Shown one piece after another: positions 47,528-58,575 of a stretch of DNA of 64,000 nucleotides (position 1 is the first letter of the stretch; each line of letters begins with the position of its first letter). The notes beneath the pieces are model-generated. The model saw only the letters and a list, made by a program, of their open reading frames with translations, did not search any database and had not been told where the DNA came from. Source of the stretch: Polytrichum commune (lineage: Eukaryota > Streptophyta > Polytrichopsida > Polytrichales > Polytrichaceae); assembly GCA_950295325.1 (NCBI GenBank), contig OX485808.1, positions 33,317,180 to 33,381,179 of the forward strand, given 5' to 3'. Made by a program: the position numbers and the translations under genes.

Positions 47528-47833
47528 CTATAAATAATACAATAATTTACAGGTGCTCAGTACTGTTTCTGTTGGCAATCGCTTGCAGAGCGAGAGGGAG
47601 AGGGACATGGAGATGGAGATGGTGGTGAGGGTGGCTTTGTAAGTACTACCTCGCTCCACATGTGATTGCCAGTGTGCCCTAGGACCAGGTGACAAACAAG
47701 TAACTCATCATCTGCTTTTCAATTTGGCAGCAGCTCCTTCTTCCTCTTCAACATCATCTCTCTCTCTCTCTCTCGTTCTGCACGCTCTCATTGTACTTTT
47801 GCGAAGGGATTGGTAGATCGACCACACTTATAA
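47528..47833 (+). CDS. Possible 5' end of a small or truncated gene
   Basis: A TATA box (CTATAAATA, 47528-47536) is followed about 70 bases on by ATG at 47607. An exon 47607-47638 ends at a strong GTAAGT donor. A pyrimidine-rich stretch and TTTGGCAG acceptor lead to exon 47731-47833, and the joined frame is open to TAA (44 residues, Met/Glu start then a hydrophobic Ser/Phe/Leu segment). The arrangement is gene-like, but the product is short, unrecognised, and partly encoded by a CT-rich tract. It may be the surviving front of a gene cut by repeats. Confidence 0.2.
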
Positions 47834-48264
47834 CCATATTCAATGCTTAGTGCTCATTTAATGGGCCCTCAGAATATAACAGTCGGATGCTTGGAAAGTT
47901 GTGCAGCGAGATTCGGATTTTAAATGCGCTTCCGTTGTGCGTTGGTTATATTTTGAGGGCCCACATTGTTGAGTTATGCTATGCATTGGTTGAAACAACC
48001 ACTATCAATATGTAAGGTGTCGACTAGGCTCTTACTCGTCACCCATGTTGGCCAAGTTTATTAAACGCAATACGTGTCTAATATCTTGCTCTTCTTCATG
48101 TGTGCAAAATTTTGACATGTCATGTGACCACGTGAAGCATCTTTGAGGTCGTGTTAACAAATTGCATGGTCAATTTAACAATTCCCTTTTTTTTATTGGC
48201 TTCGTCCCAAACTTGGGATAAAGGCGTTGCAGCAACACCACATGACACCACTATTGCACTACAT
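47834..48264. other. Intergenic, no recognisable feature
   Basis: Contains a possible inverted pair GGGCCCTCAGAATATAAC (47863) and TTATATTTTGAGGGCCCAC (47945) about 70 bases apart, suggesting a short hairpin MITE. Otherwise nothing is seen. Confidence 0.4.
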
Positions 48265-48690
48265 TGATTGTGGTGTTTAGTGTCATGTACACTATTTGCA
48301 AAGGGCCTAAACTAGATGCCTAGAGGTTTCCAAGGGTCACGTCCATTAATTGCCATCATGATACTATTCGACAACATAACTAATTTTTCAAGTGAAATTT
48401 TTATTTACATTACAAACATTTTAGTGTAGTACATTGTGATACTTGAGATGATAGTTTTGTGGTTTATATGCAAAGGGAATACATTCTTGAGCACACTAAT
48501 GGCAAGTGTTGTTTTTGTACACTTTCAATCAACTTATAGACCATCATGTATCATGGGCATACCTCACAACATCTTTGACCATACTCATGCCAAGATATTA
48601 GTAAGTGCACTTGACCGCCAAGTGTCACAAGGTGACACTAATGACAAAGTTGTCAATCATTAATGTAACCTAGCATATGGCTCAAACTAG
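48265..48690. mobile_element. MITE with TTTAGTGTCA end, inverse of 37724-38195
   Basis: Shares GGGCCTAAACTAGATGCCTAG, TAGTAAGTGCACTTGA and CAAGTGTCACAAGGTGACAC with the complement of the 37.7-kb copy. Open frames inside are repeat-derived. Confidence 0.55.
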
Positions 48691-48723
48691 GGTAATTGAA
48701 ACTACCATGCATTTGACACTAAA

Positions 48724-49089
48724 GGTTGGTTCACATGGGGTCCCGAGTCCTAAGTCCCAATTCACTCGAGGTCAATCCATGCAAATTTGGTTGTTAAGAG
48801 CAGGAAAGTTGAAACTTACCACTTCACAAAGGGCTCCCAAGTCTTAAGTCCCAAGTATGACATGACAACACTTTTTGAAAGCGAGGCTTGGGATTCGTAT
48901 AGAGACTTAGGTTGAGAAAAAAAACTAAACCCAACTCTCAACACATGTCCCGAGATTTTATGCATAAAATAACCAAGATGTGGCTTTAAAAGTATAAACA
49001 TCAAACTTTAATGGTTTCTCGAGGCTCGAAAGTTAGGGCTTTGCCACTGTGGTGGGGCTTGAGACTTGGGACCCCATGTGAACCCGGCC
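48724..49089. mobile_element. MITE with GGTTCACATGGGGTCCC ends (~366 bp)
   Basis: Left TGGTTCACATGGGGTCCCGA and right TTGGGACCCCATGTGAACCC are inverted. Subterminal CCTAAGTCCCAA repeats also occur inside. Target duplication not determined. Confidence 0.65.
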
Positions 49090-49339
49090 GTTACTACCAT
49101 AAAAGGTGAAGTAAGGTAGACACCAATCATATCATGGGAGCTCACTTCCACCACACAAAGTTGGCAAAGACCATTGTGGTGAAGAGTTTATAGTGGTCAC
49201 ACCACACTCCGGACTGCCCGTTTTCATTTATTCATGGGAAACCCCACCCTTACATATTGTGCACTTATGCACTTATATCACCGTTTATGAAAATGCAACC
49301 TCATAAAGATTACATGTTCTTGTCATGTGACATCCACTA

Positions 49340-49591
49340 CAATGTCTGGGGAGATTATGGGGCATAATCGGTCAACATCCGAGTGTTTTCAAGTCCAACC
49401 AGTTACATGTTTTGATCTTTTGCTATTTGCTTTACTAATTTAAGATATATTCTTTAGATTCTTTTAAAACGATCAGTTACAGTGTTGGTGACACTACTCA
49501 GGAGGTTTACAATTAGTGTTGAGCAAGACCAATAAAATTGGTGACGCTAAATACAAGATTTAGTGTAGCTGTCGGTTCTCCCTGTTCATTC
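49340..49591 (+). mobile_element. Chimeric hAT-like MITE with perfect 8-bp duplication
   Basis: CAATGTCTGGGGAGA to TCTCCCTGTTCATTC, flanked on both sides by ATCCACTA (49332-49339, 49592-49599). The right third of the normal family sequence is replaced by about 100 bases of the CTACACTA..TTTAGTGTAG family (GTGTTGGTGACACTACTCAG to AAGATTTAGTGTAGCT). Confidence 0.78.
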
Positions 49592-49649
49592 ATCCACTAC
49601 TCTTAGTTTAGTTGGACCTACGGGAATTGCTTCCATGGAACATGGCCCT

Positions 49650-50152
49650 TAGGGCCACTTCACACACGAGCCAAGAGTTGTGACCATAAGATTGTGAGAG
49701 CCCAAAAGAAAGTGTCCAAAGGCCATCCCAAGACACCTCCAAAATCATTTAGTGTGGTCACGGACTCTCAAATGTAGTGTGAAGTCATATGTGACCGGGT
49801 CCTCAACCAAATGCTATTTCAATGAATTTCTATTCATGCACGTTTCCACACATGATAAAATAGATTAAACCAATGGTTGTGAGTGTTTGGAATGCCATGG
49901 TCTCCCCGTTTTGTGTGAGGCCTACCTCCAAGAGGTGGTTTTTGAAAATAATCCAAGTGAGCATGAAACATGATCCATTCGATGTTATGTAGGAATAGAT
50001 GTAGACTTTACATTCATCTTGCATTCACATACTCCGTTGGTCCCTCAAGTGTAGTGTGAAGCGAACTTGGACCGGCTTCACCTTTTCCACCAATGAGAGT
50101 GCTTGAAGTGTAATGGTCACGGGCTCTCAGTTCCCTGTGTGAAGTGACCCTA
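49650..50152 (+). mobile_element. MITE of the TAGGGCCACTTCACAC family
   Basis: Full-length (~503 bp). Starts TAGGGCCACTTCACACACGA and ends TGAAGTGACCCTAA. Confidence 0.7.
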
Positions 50153-50154
50153 AG

Positions 50155-51420
50155 TTACAAACTTTCAGACTTGTACAACCGCTAGCCCATGGACTTTTTG
50201 GGCTAGCAGCTAACCCAATAGCTAAGAGTTATGACTGAAAACGGTCCTGAAAAATATGGGCTAGCCCAGCTAGCTAAAGATAGGTCAAAGTAGCTCAATG
50301 GGCTCAAGTTAAGGCCCAACCCCACTTGACTTTGGGGCGTTGTTTTAAATGCTAAAAGATGCCCCACTTGTAGGGTTGGACCCGTTCACACATATTGCGG
50401 TTCGGCTCAGGCTATTTTGTGGTACTTAATGGTTGGTTTTAATTTTATATGTATTCCTACTTGTGGGTTATTTTAGCTAAGGAAGTGCCACGTCACCCCT
50501 AACCTTGCCGTCTTCTCCCTACCTTCTAAACCTCCCCTGGTTATTGCTGAACTAGTCTCCTAGTTTTGGTTTCGCTCCCTCCACCACCAAAGTGGTTCTC
50601 TTTGTTGTAGAGTTTTACTTTTGCTTCATATACACTGCAAATACCACTAGCAATTATGAAGATGGCCTCCCCGAAAATCACATTTTTGCAAGACTTTAGT
50701 AGTGTAACAAAACTCTAATTCCTTGTTGGAAGTTTCTTTGGCATGAACCACCCAACTACAAGGTAAGATCAAGGATCCTTACTCTTGCGCAAGAGCCCTT
50801 TATATACCTCCCACCATGCCCGGTTGTCTTAAGTTTAATTGAAGTAAAAGCAAGTTCAACTATAATGAACTCTATGCTTCTACTTTAAACTCATTCTAGA
50901 CTACTGTTATCTTAGTTTTAGTCCAACATGTACCAATAGTGGCCCATGTTACAAGTAGCAAGTTGGGATAGGTTAGCGTTTGGTGGCGGAGAGATTTAAG
51001 CTCAATAATTCGATTGAGTGAGGACCAACTTCTTCATTTGCATAGAAGAGGATCCAATTGGGTTTAGGGTGACCCAACACACCGTGAGGCGCTTGATGAA
51101 ACGACGCCTCCTTGAATTCAACATATGAGCTAGTTGAACTAGCTTTTAAGGTTAGCCAACCCAACTATATGGCTAGATCGAGGTCCTAAAAAACATGAGC
51201 TAGCCTAGCTATGGCTAGATCAAGGCCTGAAAAATATAGGCTAGCCCATTTATGACTAGATTGAGGCATGAAAACTATGGGCTAGCCCAACTATGGCTAG
51301 ATCGAGGCATGAAAAATATGGGCTAGCCTAGCTATGGCTAGATTGAGGCCTGAAAATAATGGACTAAGCCAACTAGCTAATGGGCTATGAAAGATCTGCA
51401 AACTTTCTAGTCTCTTTCTA
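50155..51420. repeat. GCTAGCCC-rich element with internal minisatellite
   Basis: The words GGGCTAGCCCA, AATGGGCT and CTAGCTAA recur at both ends (50186-50300 and 51130-51400). The middle (50310-51120) is AT-rich, with no protein. AAACTTTC appears near both limits in direct orientation. It may be a non-autonomous retroelement or a large MITE, but the class could not be set. Confidence 0.45.
51171..51378. repeat. Minisatellite, ~41-42-bp unit, five copies
   Basis: The unit is TATGGCTAGATCGAGG, then CATGAAAAATATGGGCTAG, then CCCAAC. GGCTAGAT-type starts occur at 51171, 51213, 51254, 51295 and 51336. Each unit holds an ATGGGCTAGCC palindromic core. Confidence 0.8.
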
Positions 51421-52187
51421 GTTTTTATTATTATTGTGATTAAAGATGATGTAGATCATATATTCAATAGAGAGGCATGAGCGTTTATCCATGAGGGTTT
51501 TGGTGAGACGTTTGGAAAGTTAGAGGTTTCCAAAGTTACTCAAATGTTGGTGGGTGGATGGCTCCTCTACTGAGAGGTTGAGTTGCCAACCTTATTGCCG
51601 GAGAGCATCTATGAGGGGGTTGCGTTTGTTGTATCGATTCCTGAACGGAGGATTCCGAAACCCTAATATCCTACCAAGATGTAGATTCCATTGCATTGTA
51701 CAGTGATGCTGGGCAATGGTGTGAATGGGGTTGTGCCTTCTTCTTTGGTGCAGAAGACCTAACGAACTAAATAATTCCTTCCACAGGCTCTGTGCAATTC
51801 GGACCTGGTTTTCTGGGCAGCAAAAAGTGTTATAAAGTGTGACATTTCGCAGGAGCTGTGCAGGACCTGAGGTGAATCTGGAGCTGGTGTTGAATCCAAG
51901 GTTGTGGAAGAACCCGGGTGCCATGGGTGAATCACCCACAAACCTAATAGGACACATGTCCTTTGGCTAGGGATTTGTAGTGAATTTTTATCGTAGCATG
52001 TGAATGATTATTTTAAAGATCATCCCACTTCGGAAATAGCACCAGAGACCTCGATATTAGTCCAGTGTAGTCCAACTTAAATAAATCGGCCTTCAACCTT
52101 ATAGGGGACTTGTTTTTACTAGAGTCCTCTTCATCCATGATGGATGAGTTTACATGAACAACATGAATTTGAAGCCCATGTGTTCAA
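51421..52187. other. Intergenic, no gene recognised
   Basis: A 121-codon minus-strand frame (51592-51957) overlaps a second frame. Its composition is rich in Arg, His and Asn and matches no family I know, so it is not called. Splice-like sites are not obvious. Confidence 0.3.
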
Positions 52188-52429
52188 TAGTGTCCACAGG
52201 GGGGGGGGGGAGGGGGGTTTCGGCATAGTCAGTCAAAATCCTAGTGTTTCCAAGTCCAACTGGTTACATGTTGTGATCTTTCAAGTTTTCGTTGTAAAGT
52301 TGAGGTATATTCCTAAGATTCCTAAAAAATGATTGGTGAATTTCCCTGAAGTCTTACACTTCAACCGGTTATTTATCTCAAACTAAACCGGTTCATCCGT
52401 AACCGACAGTCGGTTCTCCCCGTTCATTG
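52188..52429 (+). mobile_element. hAT-like MITE (CAGTG family) with a G-run near its left end
   Basis: TAGTGTCCACAGG followed by a 12-base G run and GAGGGGGGTTT at the left; CTCCCCGTTCATTG at the right. The core motifs are intact. Flanks GTGTTCAA and GTTCCCAA agree poorly. The normal CGGGGAG terminus has expanded into a poly-G tract. Confidence 0.65.
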
Positions 52430-52479
52430 GTTCCCAACATGGATAGCTAAGAGGTAAGTTACATTTATATCCAACAAAG

Positions 52480-52612
52480 GTCTGAGATGACCCTAAAGTA
52501 CCGGGTGATAGTGGAGAGGTACCCAATTCCGAATGGAGTGGTTGGCGGTTCGATTTCCGCTGTGAAATCTTCTCTCGACTTGACGGAAAAACTAGGTAGG
52601 TAGGTAGGTAAG
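52480..52612 (+). mobile_element. SINE-like repeat with pol III B box and GGTA tail
   Basis: Contains GTTGGCGGTTCGATTTCC (B-box-like), then CTGTGAAATCTTCTCTCGAC and TTGACGGAAAA, ending in GGTAGGTAGGTAGGTA. The same sequence occurs in reverse at 58352-58575 with an A-rich tail, so this is a dispersed short retroposed repeat. Confidence 0.6.
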
Positions 52613-53409
52613 AAGCCAAGAGCCCATTCACCACAAGGTAGACAGTAAACCCCACCCTACACTAACATGATTCTTGAACAGAGTAGAGCCAACGGACTCA
52701 AATTCACGTCATATTGCTCGACGTTGATTATATGTTTATCTATGTATGCAACAATCCACTCTCCACATATTGAACGAGGTTGTAAGATGGATGGAATTTC
52801 AAGTTGACAACTCACCTCCACTAGCCCACTCAACACCCGCCTATAGCTTGACTCGGCCAATCAATGTCTTCCGAAATCATTAGGTTTCCTACCCCACGTT
52901 TCCTACCCCGTGCAAGAAGGAGGAGGAATTGGAGGATGAGGGTAGTTGAACAACAATTTCTTGGGAGTTAAATTTCAATGATTGTTTGCCATGTGTCCCC
53001 AGTAACCTGCACGGCTCAAATTTATTGGCTACAGCAAGTGTATTCTTATTCCAAATCTTCAAGAGAGGAGCATTGGCTACAACCCTTGGAGTGACGAAGA
53101 CACACGTATGGATGATCATACACATTTTCCATCCAAAATCATACACATTCATCCAAAGCAATCAATTCATCCAAATTTAACAATTTGTAGGGATTTTTAT
53201 GGCTATTCCATCTGTTAAAAATCATGGGATAATTGCATAAGGACAGTTTTATTTTGAGAATCACAAATCAATGATGGATAGCCGGATAAGAAACCATCGG
53301 GCTAGAGATGCCATGCTTTGTGTGATTTTATGTGAGAGAGTGATGGGTGATGTCATAGGTGGATTGTAACCTTTTGGATATACAGTATCAGAGGGGGTGC
53401 CTAAGTTCC
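52613..53409. other. Intergenic, no gene recognised
   Basis: Short frames on both strands (52657-52860, 52889-53161) show no family signature and no splice support. Confidence 0.35.
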
Positions 53410-53815
53410 AAAAGCAAGTCTTATGAGGTAGACGTGCCTAATTCAATTACTTATCTTAATCAAACATCTATATTTGTGTGGTATTTGGTTAGGTGTGACT
53501 CCTACAATGGATACTAAAATGACATGTGTTTAAAAAATATTGGATTTATGTGCTCGAAACATAATAACCATCTAAAGTTTAATAGTCAACATAATTGAAG
53601 GGGACCTAAATGAACATTAAATGAGAACGAGTATCTTCATTGTGATATTGAACAAGATATTCACGTAAGCTCCAAAAACTATGAGGAAAGTGACTATGAC
53701 CTTGGTTTGGTATTGCAAATCATCTTGTATTGACCACGTGTTTTGTATCTTAAGAGAAATGGGCTAGTTAGAAAAAGTAACCATCTAGGACCCATCTATA
53801 TTACCATGTGCCTAA
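53410..53815 (-). mobile_element. MITE, AAGGTAGAC family, reverse orientation
   Basis: Starts GAGGTAGACGTGCCTAATTC and ends CTAGGACCCATCTATATTACC. Interior AACATCTATATTTGTGTGG and AACATAATTGAAGGGGACC. A (CTT)n tract follows at 53841-53860. Confidence 0.55.
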
Positions 53816-53947
53816 TCCAAGCACCAAATGCTTGGAAAACTTCTTCTTCTTCTTCTTCTTTATTTTTCAATGAGTTTGATTGATTTGATTAATGTTTTAA
53901 TGTTTTAAAGAAAATTTCTAGGAGTTCTCTAAAAGCTTCCAACAAAT

Positions 53948-56321
53948 ATGTTATGGAAAGGTCAAGCTCATATATACGAAGACAATGGCCGACACCTCAT
54001 CACCATCCCAAAAAATAGATCAATGTGGTTATGGAAACAATACCACCAAGCTAAAAACACCCCACATAGTCTCGAACCACCTACCCAATCATTTGAAACT
54101 GAAATCGTTTGGCTATACCAAAGATATAAATACCGTATTCCTAAAAACGACCCACTTAAACGTGCCCAATATACAATACCAACCCCAATATTGGACTTTC
54201 TAATAACATCATTCAATATCAATCATTCGTACTTCTCATCTCCAGTTACATGCCCCACAAAATTCACCCAATTCTACTCACCATTCTCTAGAGATAGAAT
54301 ATTCGGATCTTTAGGGAAAACATTTGACAAAAAATGAAAGGGAATTGGATACGCCCACCCCCATAACGCAACAAACTTATAACAAACCATACACTGGGCC
54401 CGCATTGCGGCCAAAAATGACCCAAACACAATCACTTTATTTGTCTCAAAGGATATTGACTGGTACCACAACTTTACCCCATACACCGGCCCATTCTTGG
54501 ACACACACATCATTGCCCACTTCGCCGGAGATACCATCATATACGAAGAACCTACAATACCCCCCGAACTCTATATCACAAGGAAAGAAGTATCAATACT
54601 ACGAATATTTTGTATACACCACCAAAACAACCACATCGGCACCTACGAACAAATGAATCAACTCACCAACATAGCAAATAACCTCCAAATATTACAAATT
54701 CACACACAAATTGCACCACCCACCCCCCTAAATATTGCCATTAATCATAGCAAAAAATGGGCTAAATCAACCTATCCAAACGCACCCGCAAATAATAACA
54801 TACCTATCCCACAACTCCCAAATTACCAAACAAACTTACCACTAAAATTTCACCCTCAATTGAGTTACTATACAGACGGTTCTTTTATGAAACCCAAAGA
54901 AATTAACCCTGGAGAATGGAGAAGAGAAAGAGCTGGGTATGGTATCTACAGCCCTAAAGGCTTCAACATCTCCAAAAGACTACATGGATACCAAAACATA
55001 TTACGAGCAAAAATGATAGCTATATATAAAACATTAAGAATCATTAACACACTATACCCAAACGAACCCGCATACATATTTACCGATAGTCTAAATGTAT
55101 TATACCTACTTAACACACAAATTAAACACCCCACATTGCATAATAGCCACCCCGACCAAATCACCCTCGCCACCTTGGTCCAACTACTTCAAAATCGGAC
55201 ACAACCAATCACACTATACAAAGTCAGAGCACACGTCAACATTGACGGCAATGAACAAGCAGATAAATTGGCAAAAGAAGGTCTAGAATTAGAGCACAGA
55301 ATTGCCATTCACCCATATGAGCATGCCCACGCTACCCCATACTATTACCAAAATGACGTATGGGCCTCAATGATGGACGTTCCTGATAAAGGCCCCGTTA
55401 GATTCCTAGAAAAACAAATTATAAAATACGATAGGGAAAATAACTTAGAAAACATGGCCACGCAAACCCCTAGCACTTATAAATGGACATGAAATGTAGA
55501 TATAGACAAAGAACTTTCTAATGAATTTTGGGAAAACCCGGAAATCACAGATAAACAAAAATCATGCCTCATCAAATTCCGGAACTTATATGGGTAATGC
55601 TCGAAAACAACCGTTCTTTGGTAGGCAAACATATCCCTCTATTACGTGCCCCATTTGCAACTCATACGAACCAGATACATGGTTACATGTACTACTTACG
55701 TGTAAACAACAACATATACATTCACTTCACGTCAAAAGACACAACAAAGGAGTATGGGAAATTAGGAAACTACTAATCTCATCCGAAAAATCTCGATGTT
55801 ATATTCTCATGAATGTTGGTACCTTCAATAACACACCCCAAGAAAACACCGTTCCCAATTGGCTACTCCCTTGCACATGCGGTACACAAAGATGCCATTG
55901 TAACTCCATATTTAGACCTGACATCCTTTGCGTTAGAGGATTACCATACCAAAATGACCCCCCCACAGACATAGACCCCAACCTCACCATACAATTCATC
56001 GAATTCACATACTGTAATGATAGATTCTCACCAGAAACACTCGAAGTAAAAAATAGCAAATACAGACCATTAATTGATAGTATTGTTGCTAGAGGATGGA
56101 AAGTCGACCCCCTTATTATAATCAATGCAGGCGCTAGAGCCACTACACATATTCCATCAATGAAATCACTCGAAGATAAATTTAAAATACCTATGCCTAC
56201 CATTAAAAATACCTTTAAAAACATCAATACTATCGCTATAAAATATGCCATGTCTATCCTCCTCCACAAAAGAAGAATAGAAAACCACCAACCGCTGCCC
56301 CAAACACTAGACCCCCCATAG
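53948..56321 (+). pseudogene. Decayed retroelement polyprotein: RNase H, Cys/His motifs, PD-(D/E)XK-like domain
   Basis: One A/C-rich reading frame runs from 53948 with in-frame stops at 54335 (TGA), 54380 (TAA) and 55490 (TGA) and a frameshift near 55590, then continues to 56321. The RNase H fold is clear: YTDGSF (54869-54886), the second block RAKMIAIYKTL with Lys where the catalytic Glu is expected, IFTDSLNVLYLL (near 55076), and VRAHVNIDGNEQADKLAKEG. After the frameshift come CPIC..H..C (55647-55703), CTCGTQRCHC, then RPDIL and IEFTYC spaced like a PD-(D/E)XK nuclease. Upstream of RNase H, 54229-54600 has a Dam-like pattern (FYSPFSRD, then W-rich strands) without the NPPY motif. No reverse transcriptase is present, so it is 5'-truncated. 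The domain assignments beyond RNase H are inference. Confidence 0.6.
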
Positions 56322-58351
56322 ACAAAGCCATAAAGCCTTAACAACTAAGCCACCACACTCCATCCACTAACAATACACTAGAGACATGGTAACCAAACTC
56401 ATATCAATAATACCTAAAAACTAACCATTATGGTTCTTGTTACTGGTGACTGGTGACTATAGTGTCTACTCTCGAAAGGGAGTCCGGAGTAGATCTATAC
56501 TTCCATACCTTTGTCATGTGGGCATCGGATTGGGGGTGGATCAAACAGACACTTAATTCACGTCGGTCTCCTCCGGAGACCGAAGTTTTTCTCTTTTTCT
56601 CTCTGTGGAAGGGTCAATTCAACTCGATAATAATAGCATTGAAAATCCATCAAAGCTTTAATATATTTGTAGAGACATAATGGCCTTAGTGCTAGCAATA
56701 GGAACTGCATTGTTGTTGCATGAAACAAACGATCATTTACACAACACTACTCAATTGTGATTCAATGCTTTGTGGGGATGGGAATTGGCCGAGCATTATG
56801 TCCCTTTTATTTTGGGTTTTGCCACAATTTGAGTGTTTAGCTCGAGTAATGTTAACAATTATATGCTATCTACTATTAATGTTCGTTAAATCCCGGTGGC
56901 AATTACTAACAATGTGTTATGTACAATAGGCTTTGATCCATTCAAATGAACAAACAAAAATGTGACAAATTATGATTTGTGGTTGGTGAGGATCCCCTGT
57001 GGAACCCCGGCTCCAAAAGTAACATGCTAGCTATCTATGCTTATAAGTTTGTACATGCATTTGAGCATATTTGCATGGTGCATAAACAATCAACAGTTAA
57101 CTTCTAACTTTCCACTCTCCTTTTAGAAAGGGACAAAAGGTGAGAGGTCGAGTATTGTTCTCCCTCTTTATTAAAACAACATTTGGTCATGCAAGAGAGC
57201 ATTGTATTGTCCGAATGTCATATTCTCGGTGTTATGACATTTTGGCTTCAAATGCCACACTGTTCAAGTTTTTCAATAAAATGGCATTTAGTATGTACAT
57301 AACGAAGATACATAAGTATGAAAGCTCATTTGTATTGAAGAATACGATCACAACATACACAAGGATCCCTTGAATGTTCCAAAGTACTAATTGCAAATGA
57401 ATGTTAAAATACACGTGGGTCTCACCATTTATGCACATTAATCACATGTATTATATGACAAACCATGCCTAAAAAATCTCGTATCATGAGCATCATAGTT
57501 GTAGTATGGAGGTGAATTGACACTAGAAAGTTTGGTCTACATGAATTGAGTGTCATAATATGGAGATTAGAATATATTGTTATGATGAGACTATTTGGAA
57601 CAGGCACGCAAAGGAATAAGCTCCCCACACACTCATTCTCTTGGAGACAACCTTTCTCTTAAAGTTGGACGATGAATAGTAATTTTTCCAGTTAGGAAGG
57701 GTTTAACTAGGGTGCAAGACCAAAGAAACTCCAAAATCAAGTGATCCAATTGGTCAAGAGCATATTGTCAACACAAGGAGTTTATACTAGAGTTTGGGGG
57801 TCCAAGGTACTGAGAAATCGAAGTGGTGTTAATGTGGCATCACTTCCCACCAACAAGTTTGGAACATGCAAATTTTGTGTTGTGTTGCTATTTTTTGTGT
57901 TAATTTGTGTTGCCACAAATTTTTGCCCAAGGTGTAGTTTTGAGTTTCGATGTCGTGTTGTGTTGGTGGAGGATGTGTTTTGGATGTTGGTTTTTGTAAT
58001 TTTTTCATTGATGATCACGTTAGAAATTGGTCGTGGCATAATCGTAGGAACACTCATGTGTGTATGTTAGGGCTCAATGGGGTTGCAAATATGAGGTTTG
58101 AAATTTGAGGTGAGAGCGAATGAATCTCATGTTGGACTAGTCCCATTGGTTAAGGTATGCATGTGTTTTCGATTACTTTCTTAATCGGACACTTATATTT
58201 GATTCGCGAGTGGTTTGGTGAGGATCAAAGAACAAGCACCACTTCAAAAACATAACATGCGCGAAAAAGTTCAGCGTTTCTTTGGAATGAGACAAGCGTT
58301 AGGGGTTTCTTTGCAGCGATTAAAACGTTAATGGTAAATATTATCAGGTGA
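56322..58351. other. Intergenic, no gene supported
   Basis: The first ~100 bases remain A/C-rich and are probably the 3' end of the preceding retroelement. The rest is AT-rich. Frames at 57741-58070 and 57782-58057 overlap on opposite strands, and one is rich in Val/Phe/Cys by composition; neither is called. Confidence 0.35.
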
Positions 58352-58575
58352 CCTTTTTTTCTTTTCTTTTCTTTTTTTCTTTTTTTTGAGACAGAAGGCC
58401 GACATGCCAACGCCAAAGCACATGAGGCGGTTGACCACCTGGCAAGTTTTCCGTCAAGTAGAGAGGAGATTTCACAGCCGGGATTCGAACCGCCAACCTC
58501 TTCCTTGAGATTTGGGTATCTCTCCACCATCATCCGGTAGTTTAAGGTCATCTCGGACCATTGGGTGACCCCTTT
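58352..58575 (-). mobile_element. SINE with B box and A-rich tail
   Basis: On the minus strand: CTACCGGATGATGGTGGAGA, then GTTGGCGGTTCGAATCCC (a perfect GGTTCGAATCC B box), CTGTGAAATCTCCTCTCTAC and TTGACGGAAAA, followed downstream by an AAAAG-rich tail (complement of 58352-58388). The body matches 52480-52612. Confidence 0.65.

Noticed and set aside
51592..51957. 121-codon minus-strand gene
   Set aside because: No family resemblance, no splice or promoter support, and a second overlapping frame of similar openness.
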